Below are positions 1-7,113 of a stretch of DNA of 64,000 bases, piece by piece. The first letter of the stretch is position 1; every line of letters starts with the position of its first letter. The stretch spans positions 1,240,001 through 1,304,000 of the forward strand of contig NZ_CP053348.1 of assembly GCF_013394595.1 (NCBI RefSeq), in the 5' to 3' direction. The notes beneath the pieces were generated by a model, which saw nothing but the letters and a program-made list of their open reading frames with translations, was not told the origin of the DNA and did not search any database. This DNA comes from Winogradskyella forsetii (lineage in GTDB: Bacteria > Bacteroidota > Bacteroidia > Flavobacteriales > Flavobacteriaceae). The translations under genes were made by a program, and so were the position numbers.

Positions 1-11
1 CAGAATTGTTT

Positions 12-665
12 ATGACGATTAAAGCCCATCCTTTGGTTGATCCGTCAATTCCTATCAGCGCTTACAAACCGATAGACTTATCTATTCACAATTCTGAACT
101 CAAGGCTATCAATGTGTCATCTTCTAAGGATTTAGAAACCTTTATTTGGAATTTTAGGAGTCAAAATAATGCAAAAGTCGTTTATGGCGGTTATTTAGAA
201 CAACGCGGCATTTATCAGCGCAGCATTTATTTCAACCAGCAAAATACGGAACTAGAACGCAATATTCATTTAGGTTTAGACCTTTGGATAGAGGCTGAAA
301 CCCCAATTTTTGCACCTTTGGAAGGCAGCATTCATAGTTTTAAAAACAATACCAATCATGGCGATTATGGCCCAACGCTGATTTTAAAACATGATATCTC
401 TAATTGTACGTTTTACACATTGTATGGTCATTTAAGTGTTGAATCTATTGCTAAAATAAAAGTAGGAGCTGAAGTGAAGCAAGGCGAACAAATAGCAACA
501 CTGGGAACTGCTGAAGTTAATGGTGATTATCCACCACATTTACATTTTCAAATCCTAAAAGATATTCAGGATTATGAAGGGGATTATCCTGGTGTTTGTA
601 ATCAACAAGATTTAAACTTTTATAAAGAGAATTGTCCTGATCCTAATTTGCTTTTGAAATTGTAA
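12..665 (+). CDS. M23-family (LytM-type) metallopeptidase
   Basis: Probable zinc metallopeptidase of the M23/LytM fold, a family that cuts peptide crosslinks in peptidoglycan. Numbering from the ATG at 12, the full zinc and catalytic set is visible: H86 and D90 in HLGLDLW, H140 in YGHLS and H178 in PPHLHF, in the usual spacing. The roughly 80 residues before the domain match nothing I recognise. I see no signal peptide. A TTG two codons earlier is possible and the frame is still open at the left edge, so the true start may lie outside the window. The gene ends exactly where an IS110-like remnant begins, so its last residues may have been changed by that event. Confidence 0.85.
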   Translation: MTIKAHPLVDPSIPISAYKPIDLSIHNSELKAINVSSSKDLETFIWNFRSQNNAKVVYGGYLEQRGIYQRSIYFNQQNTELERNIHLGLDLWIEAETPIFAPLEGSIHSFKNNTNHGDYGPTLILKHDISNCTFYTLYGHLSVESIAKIKVGAEVKQGEQIATLGTAEVNGDYPPHLHFQILKDIQDYEGDYPGVCNQQDLNFYKENCPDPNLLLKL

Positions 666-777
666 AAAAGTGGCACTAATTGCAGTATGCAACAAGCTCT
701 TAAAACAAGCTTTTTCAATCGCTAAATCAGGATTTATATTTGACCATGGATATAAAAGCACGCTAGTGAAAAATTGA
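664..777 (+). mobile_element. 3' remnant of an IS110-family transposase gene
   Basis: Reading plus-strand codons from 664 to the TGA at 775-777 gives about 37 residues including VALIAVCNKLLKQAF and then IAKSGFIFDHGYKSTLVKN. This matches my memory of the C-terminal tail of Bacteroidota IS110-family (Transposase_20) transposases. The frame begins at the stop codon of the M23 gene, so the rest of the transposase is gone. About 30 bases of probable IS right end (778-810) follow, and then the inverted end of cassette A. The family assignment is from memory of the motif and would need a protein search. Confidence 0.65.
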
Positions 778-810
778 TGGAGTATTACCTGTTTTTTAGC
801 ACAGTGCTTT

Positions 811-2350
811 GTTGGCAACTTGCTTATATATTACTATAAAAATTTCTAATAAATTCGATGATTTCATTATCATGCTCATAAATCAAATATGTAATAAGAA
901 AAATAAGAAAATTTCTAAGCAAGTTAAACCACATCTTTACATCAACAAAAAGATTTAGTTTTAATTTATTGATAAATTCAGCTTTTTTAAATTTCGAAAT
1001 TGATGTACTATCATCCAAATTTGAAAGTTCGTTTTTAATTGCTGCATTAAATTGAACTTTAATTTTATTGCTTAATTTAAGTATTTTGTAAATGTTATAA
1101 AATTCAAAAAAGATGAATAAACAAGTAAAAACGACTATCAGAATTGTTTCAGTATTGTGTTGTTTGGATAAAACAAGAAATACCAAAAATGAAAACATAA
1201 AAATGTTGACTAGTAGAAAAGATAAACTATTTCTTAAAAAAAGCCTCAATTCATTAATACCAGATAGTTCATTAAGTTCATAAAGTTTAAATTGAATTTT
1301 ATTTTTACTTAAATTTGTAATAGAAGTGTGCGATAGCATTCGAATTTGTGTAGTTAAATGTGCGTTTAAAGTACTAAATAAAAGAACAATACCGATTATA
1401 AAAATAAATGAGACCACAAAAAAACCTTTTTCCCAATTTTCGTAAATAGATTTTCCAATTACTAATAGAACAATACCAAAAGTAAATCCTAAATTGTTTG
1501 CAGTTAGTTCTCCTCGATTATTTATTTTATTTATTCGTGGTAATGACAATCGTATAAATTTTTCATTTTTTTTCTTTTTCTTTAGTAGTTTATTGTCATA
1601 TGCTAGTTTGAGAATATTCTTTAAATTGACTATAGATTTTGAATTAAAATACCAGTATACCGATAGAAAAAGCATAAGAAATATTAGAACAGATATTTTT
1701 GAGTTACTAAATTTATCTGGCATATATGCAGATAATAGAATATAAGCTATTGTTATAGCGAATGAGCCTATTGAAAAGTATTTTGGGACTAAAGGATTAT
1801 TTTTTTTATATATAAAATCTTGCAAGGGTTTATCTGCATCATCAGTTTTGAAAAGCGTTTTTAAATATTGAAGTTCAATGTTTTCATCAAAATTGAAATC
1901 TTCAATAAATTGTTCTTTTGTATAATTTCGATTTTCTTCCTTTAACACTTTATTGCGATGAAATAAAAATAAGCTTTCTAGTGGGAAATGTTCTATATAA
2001 AAGATGTGAATTGTGGTAGTATAATGAATGAAAAAATTAAGAATATATATTAGTTTATCTTTTAAATTTAGTTTTAAGAAATTATATTTATAAACTTTAG
2101 ATTGAATAGCATGAATTTTGGGACTAATTATATATTGCTCATAATGATTTTCACATAGTAATAAATCATAATGCTTTCTTTTACAGTTTTTTATGTTGCA
2201 GGTTTTTATTGAATATTTAAAGTGAGTAGAAATCTTTTTAAAAAAAAACATTTTTATTAATTTTCTATGCAATATAAATTCTTTAAAATTATTTTGATAA
2301 AAATTTATCCTTATAATATTTATGACTGTTTTTCAGAGCTTGTTGCCAAC
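811..2350 (-). repeat. Cassette A: unit with its own inverted ends
   Basis: The left end at 811-823 (GTTGGCAACTTGC) is an inverted copy of the right end at 2338-2350 (GCTTGTTGCCAAC), with 11 of 13 positions pairing. The unit holds one minus-strand gene whose stop codon lies at the left end, at 824-826. The ends differ in sequence from those of cassettes B and C, as expected if each unit carries its own recombination half-sites. On its 3' side the 120-bp repeat body is missing and IS110-like sequence lies there instead. Confidence 0.6.
824..2272 (-). CDS. Cassette A protein: Cys/His-motif multi-pass membrane protein, function unknown
   Basis: No function recognised. The 482-residue protein has an N-terminal cytosol-type segment with a possible zinc site: C25-x4-C30-x9-C40-x2-H43. 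Its CENHY ending resembles the short zinc knuckles of some phage and HNH-associated proteins. From about residue 165 there are roughly six or seven hydrophobic segments (near 167-187, 190-209, 260-280, 284-303, 348-368, 376-395 and 452-468). Basic linkers lie between them, one being a lysine run near 230-236. The gene is much more AT-rich than the housekeeping genes and fills its cassette from about 78 bases inside one end to the other end. M8 is an alternative start. The architecture (a soluble sensor-like head on a membrane bundle) and accessory location would fit a defence or stress role, but that is speculation. Confidence 0.7.
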   Translation of the reverse strand: MHRKLIKMFFFKKISTHFKYSIKTCNIKNCKRKHYDLLLCENHYEQYIISPKIHAIQSKVYKYNFLKLNLKDKLIYILNFFIHYTTTIHIFYIEHFPLESLFLFHRNKVLKEENRNYTKEQFIEDFNFDENIELQYLKTLFKTDDADKPLQDFIYKKNNPLVPKYFSIGSFAITIAYILLSAYMPDKFSNSKISVLIFLMLFLSVYWYFNSKSIVNLKNILKLAYDNKLLKKKKKNEKFIRLSLPRINKINNRGELTANNLGFTFGIVLLVIGKSIYENWEKGFFVVSFIFIIGIVLLFSTLNAHLTTQIRMLSHTSITNLSKNKIQFKLYELNELSGINELRLFLRNSLSFLLVNIFMFSFLVFLVLSKQHNTETILIVVFTCLFIFFEFYNIYKILKLSNKIKVQFNAAIKNELSNLDDSTSISKFKKAEFINKLKLNLFVDVKMWFNLLRNFLIFLITYLIYEHDNEIIEFIRNFYSNI

Positions 2351-2465
2351 GTGTTTGTGTATGATTAGTGGCGAGTTAAAGCACCTAATTTAGCAAATAA
2401 AAACCGAATAGAAAATCCGCGAGGATTTTCGTAAGTAGGCGAGAACCAGCCATTAATTATACACG
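2347..2465 (-). repeat. attC-like ~120-bp foldable repeat, copy 1
   Basis: This 119-bp element lies between cassettes A and B and is nearly identical in its core to copy 2 at 3681-3800. The outer arms GTGTATGATTAGTGGC (2357-2372) and GCCATTAATTATACAC (2449-2464) pair apart from two G-T type mismatches. The middle holds a perfect 8-bp stem with a 4-base loop at 2411-2430. Read on the minus strand it begins near an AAC and ends in a GTT, like the R'' and R' boxes of integron attC sites, but the GTTRRRY consensus is only partly met. Confidence 0.65.
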
Positions 2466-2965
2466 TTGTATGCAGTTGTTTCATTCAGTTCCTGTTTTTG
2501 ATTTAAATCAACATTAAATTCATAACTAAGGGTAAAATAACTAAATACCCATATCATAATTATAAAAAAACGATAGGATTTTTTATCTAAGTATTCATCT
2601 GCTGCCATAAATTCGTGAATGATAGTCGAAATTAAAACTATAATAAACACTATAAATTTTGAATATTCTGTATGTGTGTTTATGAAACTTAATAAGAATA
2701 TTAATAAAAGTGGTTGAAATGAATATCGAAAGATAATTTTAAAAATATCTTCATAAGGTAAGTCTTCATCTACTTTTACATTAATATCTCCTAATTCGTG
2801 ATAATTGCTAATTCCTTGATAATAATTATATTTTTGTTTCCTTAAATTGTGTTGTCTTAGAAACACAATAGTCACTCTAATTGCTACTGCAATTATTGCG
2901 CCCATAAACTGGTAAAAAATATTGATGCTAAAGAACAAGTCTATGTATGTTAGTACTTTCTCCAT
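2453..2965 (-). CDS. Cassette B second gene: small membrane protein, function unknown
   Basis: No function recognised. The 170-residue protein has one hydrophobic stretch near residues 13-36, then a soluble stretch, then three closely spaced hydrophobic segments between about 88 and 155. Its ATG overlaps the TAA of the upstream gene by one base, so the two are probably translationally coupled and work together. The last five codons (YNVYN) and the stop lie inside the end of the attC-like repeat, which is typical of compact cassette genes. Confidence 0.7.
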   Translation of the reverse strand: MEKVLTYIDLFFSINIFYQFMGAIIAVAIRVTIVFLRQHNLRKQKYNYYQGISNYHELGDINVKVDEDLPYEDIFKIIFRYSFQPLLLIFLLSFINTHTEYSKFIVFIIVLISTIIHEFMAADEYLDKKSYRFFIIMIWVFSYFTLSYEFNVDLNQKQELNETTAYNVYN

Positions 2966-3685
2966 TAAAACCTGTTTTTAAGCCAATAGTTAATTCTGCG
3001 AGATTTTTCCCTTAAGAATGTTTTCCATAGATTATTAGTTTCTATTCCGCTTAAATCTGAATCATTTTTATAGTATTCTAATTGAACTCCAGGTGTTAAT
3101 AACGGAATGAAATAATTATCCAAGTGCTCTTGTTCTATTGAAATAGTTATTTTGCATAACAAATTTATTTCGAGTAATCTTTTTAATTGACTGTGATATT
3201 TTTCGTGTTCTGTATATTTTTTTTGCAATAAATAAATTGCATTTTGTGGGTTTACTTGATAGTTCCAATCAATAATAAATTCATCGTAAAGAACTTTATC
3301 AATATCTAAATCATTTTCATTTGAAATACTTAAATCCATCCAATGAAAACATAATAAGATGGACTTCAAAGCTTGCATTTCATAAAATGATGAGTTTTTC
3401 CACCTGTCGAAGCCATTTTTTATAAGATATAATTGAAATTCGTTTGGATTTAATCCTTTTGTTTTTTCAAATAAATGATTCAATTCATTTCTCGTATCAA
3501 ATGTAATTGTTGTTTGCCCACTTCTAATTGTAAAACTTGATGGATATATAAAAGTTCCCTCTAAAGAAATGTTTTTTATTGCCGGACTTTCTGTAAAAGA
3601 ATTATCATTATAAGTAATATTAATCCGTTTCATTATTTAATAGTTTTCATATGATTTCAATGTTTTTTCTCAATTGCATACAACG
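2464..3685 (-). repeat. Cassette B: unit with its own inverted ends
   Basis: The left end at 2464-2478 (CGTTGTATGCAGTTG) and right end at 3671-3685 (CAATTGCATACAACG) are inverted copies with 14 of 15 positions pairing. They enclose two coupled minus-strand genes. The sequence differs from the ends of cassettes A and C, so the match is not a general dispersed repeat. Confidence 0.65.
2965..3633 (-). CDS. Cassette B first gene: soluble protein, function unknown
   Basis: No family recognised. The 222-residue protein has no signal peptide or membrane segment. It is rich in Asn, Lys, Ile and Leu, with a beta-rich looking first 45 residues and a more helical remainder. The ATG lies about 50 bases inside the cassette end, and the stop overlaps the start of the small membrane protein by one base. 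A cytosolic protein coupled to a small membrane protein in a mobile-looking cassette resembles two-gene sensor/effector designs, but nothing in the sequence proves such a role. Confidence 0.65.
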   Translation of the reverse strand: MKRINITYNDNSFTESPAIKNISLEGTFIYPSSFTIRSGQTTITFDTRNELNHLFEKTKGLNPNEFQLYLIKNGFDRWKNSSFYEMQALKSILLCFHWMDLSISNENDLDIDKVLYDEFIIDWNYQVNPQNAIYLLQKKYTEHEKYHSQLKRLLEINLLCKITISIEQEHLDNYFIPLLTPGVQLEYYKNDSDLSGIETNNLWKTFLREKSRRINYWLKNRF

Positions 3686-3800
3686 TGTTTGTGTATGATT
3701 AGTTGCGTGGTTAAGCACGTAATTTAGCAAATAAAAACCGAATAGAAAATCCGCGAGGATTTTCGTAAGTAGGCTTGAACCAAGCAATTAATTATACACG
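3681..3800 (-). repeat. attC-like ~120-bp foldable repeat, copy 2
   Basis: This copy lies between cassettes B and C. The outer arms GTGTATGATTAGTTGC (3691-3706) and GCAATTAATTATACAC (3784-3799) pair as in copy 1, and pairing extends further inward (TGGTT with AACCA). The central 20-base hairpin at 3745-3764 is identical to copy 1. Where copy 1 has GTGGC opposite GCCAT, copy 2 has GTTGC opposite GCAAT, a paired change that keeps the stem. Confidence 0.65.
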
Positions 3801-4447
3801 GTGTTGCCATACGTTTTTTATCCTTTTTTCATTATCAGCATACTGTACGAATAACGTCCATTCGGCAGTCGGTTTAAAAAGTTCTGAAATTGTTCTTTCA
3901 ATTCAAATTCTTTGTTGATTATCGAAATCAGTTTTCTTGCTTTTATAACTTCAGCTGGTAATTTTACTTTATTTTGATTGTAATAATAGTCAGATTCTAA
4001 TTCCCAATAAGATGCAGTATTTATTTTTCCATCTTTAATTGCTTTAAAAAAAGTCGTTGTTCCATCTAATCCGCTAATACAGTTTTCGACTTCGTTGCAG
4101 TCTTTTAGGTTTTCAAATCCGTGGTTATTCAGTTCCGAAATCAGTTTTTCCGCCATAGAATTCGGAATCGCAATTTTTTGAATTATGCTATCTTTTCTAA
4201 TTCCCTTTCTATTCGTAGTCCAAACCGAATGAGTAAGAGTTCCGTTAAATTCCCCATTTTTGAAATCAATCAATTCTACATTTTGATAATCCTCAATTTG
4301 AACACGATAAATTCGGTCGTGTTTCTTTGCGTCAAATTCGGTCAATCCAAATCGTTTTTCAGATTTAGTTTGAGAGAAGCAGAAATTAATTCCAATTCCT
4401 AAAAATATTAATATGTAAATCGTTTTTCTCAAATGTATGGCAACACC
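3800..4447 (-). repeat. Cassette C: unit with its own inverted ends
   Basis: The left end at 3800-3812 (GGTGTTGCCATAC) and right end at 4435-4447 (GTATGGCAACACC) are perfect inverted 13-mers. The enclosed reading frame starts only two bases inside the right end. No 120-bp repeat lies on the outer right side, so this is the first cassette if the array reads on the minus strand. Confidence 0.65.
3818..4432 (-). CDS. Cassette C protein: secreted protein, function unknown
   Basis: No family recognised. The 204-residue protein begins with a plausible signal peptide (hydrophobic residues 4-18, then FCFSQ), so it is probably exported. The mature part is hydrophilic, with two cysteines about six residues apart (DCNEVENC) that could form a disulfide. 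The start is a TTG at 4432; no ATG is available between it and the cassette end, leaving almost no leader. The gene would therefore depend on a promoter outside the cassette, as in integron arrays. Confidence 0.6.
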   Translation of the reverse strand: MRKTIYILIFLGIGINFCFSQTKSEKRFGLTEFDAKKHDRIYRVQIEDYQNVELIDFKNGEFNGTLTHSVWTTNRKGIRKDSIIQKIAIPNSMAEKLISELNNHGFENLKDCNEVENCISGLDGTTTFFKAIKDGKINTASYWELESDYYYNQNKVKLPAEVIKARKLISIINKEFELKEQFQNFLNRLPNGRYSYSMLIMKKG

Positions 4448-4455
4448 TAAATAAA

Positions 4456-4478
4456 GTTACTTTAACAAGGGAAGTAAC
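4456..4478. repeat. Short inverted repeat at the head of the cassette array
   Basis: GTTACTT at 4456-4462 and AAGTAAC at 4472-4478 pair around a 9-base loop, next to the outer end of cassette C and before the divergent LpxR-like gene. It could be an operator or a recombination site. No function is proven. Confidence 0.3.
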
Positions 4479-4581
4479 GTTATTTCGCTATAGTATTATC
4501 CTCTTGAGTGTTTTCAGTAAAGTTAGCATATTTAATTTGTAATGCTGAAACTTAATATGATCAAATCTCGTAAGTATAAAT

Positions 4582-5538
4582 ATGAGAATAAAATTAATCT
4601 GGTTACTCTTTTTACTTCCGTTGGGTCTATTGGCTCAAAAAATTGATAACACTGCTTCATTTCGAAATATTGAAAAAAATAGCTATTTCAGGTTTCATTA
4701 CGATAATGATTATTTTGCTGCTACAGATGAAAACTACACACAAGGTTATAATTTTGAATTGGTTTTACCTAGTTTAGAAAAGAATCCAATCAATCATCTG
4801 TTTTTTAAACCAAAAGCTGTTTCAGCCAAATACGGACTCTCCATTGAACATATTGGTTATACACCAAACGATTATGTGAGTGAATCCATTCAGGTTGGAG
4901 ACCGACCATTTGCTGCAGCAATTATGCTTAAAAGTTTCACCATAGCCACGGATAGCATCCGAAAAACCAGAATATCACAAGCCTTGAGTTTTGGTTTAAT
5001 TGGTCCTGGTGCTTTCGGAAAAGAAATGCAAGTCGGAATTCATGAAGCTACAGGGAACAAAATACCTAAAGGTTGGGACCATCAGATTAAGAATGATGTG
5101 ATCATTAATTATAGAATAGATTATGAGAAACGTGTATATCGTTATCATAATTTAGTTGGATTACAAGCTAATGCTTCAGCACAATTAGGAACCTTATTTA
5201 CCAATGTTTCTGCAGGTTTTAATATGCAACTCGGCATTTTGAATTCAGCTCTTGACGGCCCAAAAAATAAAAAGAATTTTCAGGTTTATTTTTATGGACA
5301 ACCGGCACTGAATATAATTGCTTATGATGCTTCGCTTCAAGGAGGTCTATTCAACACTAAAAGTCCTTACACTATTTCATCGAACAATTTAGAGCGTTTT
5401 ACAGCAAGCTACAATTACGGTTTGGTTCTAAAAACCAAAACGCTTTACTTCGAATATACTAGATCTGCAATTACTAGGGAATTCAAAACTGGTGCATCCG
5501 CTAAATGGGGAGGCATTAGGATCGGATTTACGTTTTAA
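4582..5538 (+). CDS. LpxR-like outer-membrane lipid A deacylase (DUF2219)
   Basis: Likely outer-membrane beta-barrel of the LpxR family, whose known members remove the 3' acyloxyacyl chain of lipid A. A signal peptide (residues 1-19, ending LLAQ) is followed by the family's first strand, with N42 and D43 in YDNDYF and T53 in YTQGY. A later conserved block has DRPFA near 107-111 and GPGAFG ending in H154 (GIHE). These fit the N, D, T and H active-site residues of LpxR. The protein ends in an aromatic residue (F), as barrel proteins do. It diverges from the cassette array and stands alone. The substrate in this organism is inferred. Confidence 0.82.
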   Translation: MRIKLIWLLFLLPLGLLAQKIDNTASFRNIEKNSYFRFHYDNDYFAATDENYTQGYNFELVLPSLEKNPINHLFFKPKAVSAKYGLSIEHIGYTPNDYVSESIQVGDRPFAAAIMLKSFTIATDSIRKTRISQALSFGLIGPGAFGKEMQVGIHEATGNKIPKGWDHQIKNDVIINYRIDYEKRVYRYHNLVGLQANASAQLGTLFTNVSAGFNMQLGILNSALDGPKNKKNFQVYFYGQPALNIIAYDASLQGGLFNTKSPYTISSNNLERFTASYNYGLVLKTKTLYFEYTRSAITREFKTGASAKWGGIRIGFTF

Positions 5539-5637
5539 GAGGTATCACTCCATGTATGGTTTATAAAATGGTCAATTAAAAGGTTGTCATAAGATTAATC
5601 TGGAATTGTTTAAATTTGATATCATCAGTTTTATCAT

Positions 5638-6291
5638 ATGAAAAACGTCGTAATCAGAATTGTTGACTTAATCAAAAAACGCGAGTTGAAATTTATGTTT
5701 AATGGGATTTCAAAACGTGTTTATTCAAAAAATAAAGCTTTTGGATTAAAACGGGATTTGAATCTTCCGTTTCAAAATCCTAATGCTAAATTGGACTTGT
5801 TAATCAGGCCTTTTAAATCTGAGGATTCAGCATACTTTACAATGGACTTACAAAATGATGGACTCATTGAAAAAGAAATTCCCTATTGCTATGTGGCGGC
5901 CACTACAGAAAACACACCTTGTTTTAGGCAATGGCTTATTGGTTCTGATCAACAGGATAGTATCAAAGAGTTTTGGGGAGAGACTTTTCCTGTTTTGAGA
6001 AAAGATGAGCTATTATTGGAAGGCGGTTTTACGATTCCAAATTTTAGGCATAACGGAATTATGCCAGCGGCAATTACGAGAATAATTGATAAAAGAAGGC
6101 ATTTAAATGTGCGCTGGGTAATTACCTTTGTTGGCATTGAAAATATACCATCATTAAAAGGTATTCACCGTTCGGGTTTTAAACCATATGTTCTGAGAAC
6201 TGAAAAATGGTTTTTGTTTAAAAGAACTGTAGTTTTTGAAGACGTGCCTAAGGAAATGATAGATCAGTATTCAAACGATGTTATAAGTTGA
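5638..6291 (+). CDS. GNAT-like acyltransferase-fold protein
   Basis: The 217-residue soluble protein looks like a GNAT acyltransferase. After an N-terminal segment there is LLIRPF, then LLLEGGFTIPNFRHNGI, similar to the acetyl-CoA binding strand and turn, and later ENIPSLKGIHRSGF, which matches the usual end of a GNAT fold (N..S......GF). No substrate can be read. It stands alone between the LpxR-like gene and a lipoprotein gene. A TAAATTTG box at 5611-5618 could be its -7 element, but the nearest TTG is slightly too far away. Confidence 0.6.
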   Translation: MKNVVIRIVDLIKKRELKFMFNGISKRVYSKNKAFGLKRDLNLPFQNPNAKLDLLIRPFKSEDSAYFTMDLQNDGLIEKEIPYCYVAATTENTPCFRQWLIGSDQQDSIKEFWGETFPVLRKDELLLEGGFTIPNFRHNGIMPAAITRIIDKRRHLNVRWVITFVGIENIPSLKGIHRSGFKPYVLRTEKWFLFKRTVVFEDVPKEMIDQYSNDVIS

Positions 6292-6376
6292 ATACACACA
6301 TCATTTACCTGAATTCTCAAATCCCATATGTGATTCGGATTTCAAAACAGAAACACGCATAAAACAGCAATTTTAA

Positions 6377-6916
6377 TTAATTGTTCGGAAGAAGATAATT
6401 GCCGTCATAACTACCGCTAATTAATTGACCGTCATTCCGCGTAAATGTAAACGTAAACACAATATTAAATGCTGTGAAATTGGTAATGTTAACCGAACCT
6501 GATTGCGCAAATACATCAGCTTCAGGATCATCATTAGATAATAGTAGTGTTCCTGGCGAAAATTCACTGTTTACTATAGATCCGTTAATTGAAATATCAT
6601 AATTTTCAATATCGGTATATGTGGTAACTTCTAGACTTTCATCTTCAATTTCAAAATTTACAAGCGCAATATCCTCCAAATCGCCGTTGCCAGTAGCTTC
6701 TGAACTTGTTTTATTCCATAGACTTATTTTTATTGGGCTTGGATTAGTTGCTGATGTATTTTCGTCAATGATTATTGCGGTAGTTATAGGGTAGGTAACA
6801 CCATCAAAAATAAATTCATTGGTGTTTTCTGGGATGGTAGTATTGTCCTCTGGCGCACAAGCTGCAAAAATAAGGGCAAGGAGTAACGTGAATACGTAAT
6901 GGGATTTGGGTTTCAT
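6377..6916 (-). CDS. Lipoprotein of unknown function
   Basis: Predicted lipoprotein: a hydrophobic signal (residues 8-19) runs into a lipobox FAAC with C20. The mature N-terminus APEDN is acidic, resembling the lipoprotein export signal that sends Bacteroidota lipoproteins to the cell surface. The rest is Asn-, Thr- and Asp-rich, as in small beta-sandwich surface proteins. It ends GSYDGNYLLPNN, a pattern seen in calycin- or lipocalin-like domains, but I cannot assign it. Confidence 0.65.
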   Translation of the reverse strand: MKPKSHYVFTLLLALIFAACAPEDNTTIPENTNEFIFDGVTYPITTAIIIDENTSATNPSPIKISLWNKTSSEATGNGDLEDIALVNFEIEDESLEVTTYTDIENYDISINGSIVNSEFSPGTLLLSNDDPEADVFAQSGSVNITNFTAFNIVFTFTFTRNDGQLISGSYDGNYLLPNN

Positions 6917-7113
6917 AATTCTCTAATTTATAAGTAGGTATTGAAGGTAAATATATAAATAAAATTTTTATGAATAAATTGGGCTTAGAGCAGCGCACAT
7001 TTTTGGGATTTATATTTGGCGATGTTTCTCATTTGAGCCTTTTTTAATTTCGAATAATTTATTTCTGTTTTGGTTGAAGTTTTCTCAGCTATAAGAAACC
7101 AACTGAGCAATCT

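Noticed and set aside
612..818. 68-residue minus-strand frame between the M23 gene and cassette A
   Set aside because: It lies opposite the end of the M23 gene and the IS110-like transposase remnant, whose plus-strand reading makes sense; the minus frame has no recognisable features.
4121..4402. 93-residue plus-strand frame inside cassette C
   Set aside because: Antisense to the signal-peptide protein of cassette C, with low-complexity, arginine-rich content typical of a shadow frame.
3797..4447. Insertion sequence with terminal inverted repeats for cassette C
   Set aside because: The ends pair perfectly, but the enclosed gene is a small secreted protein with no transposase features, and the ends differ from those of neighbouring units, which an IS family would not show.
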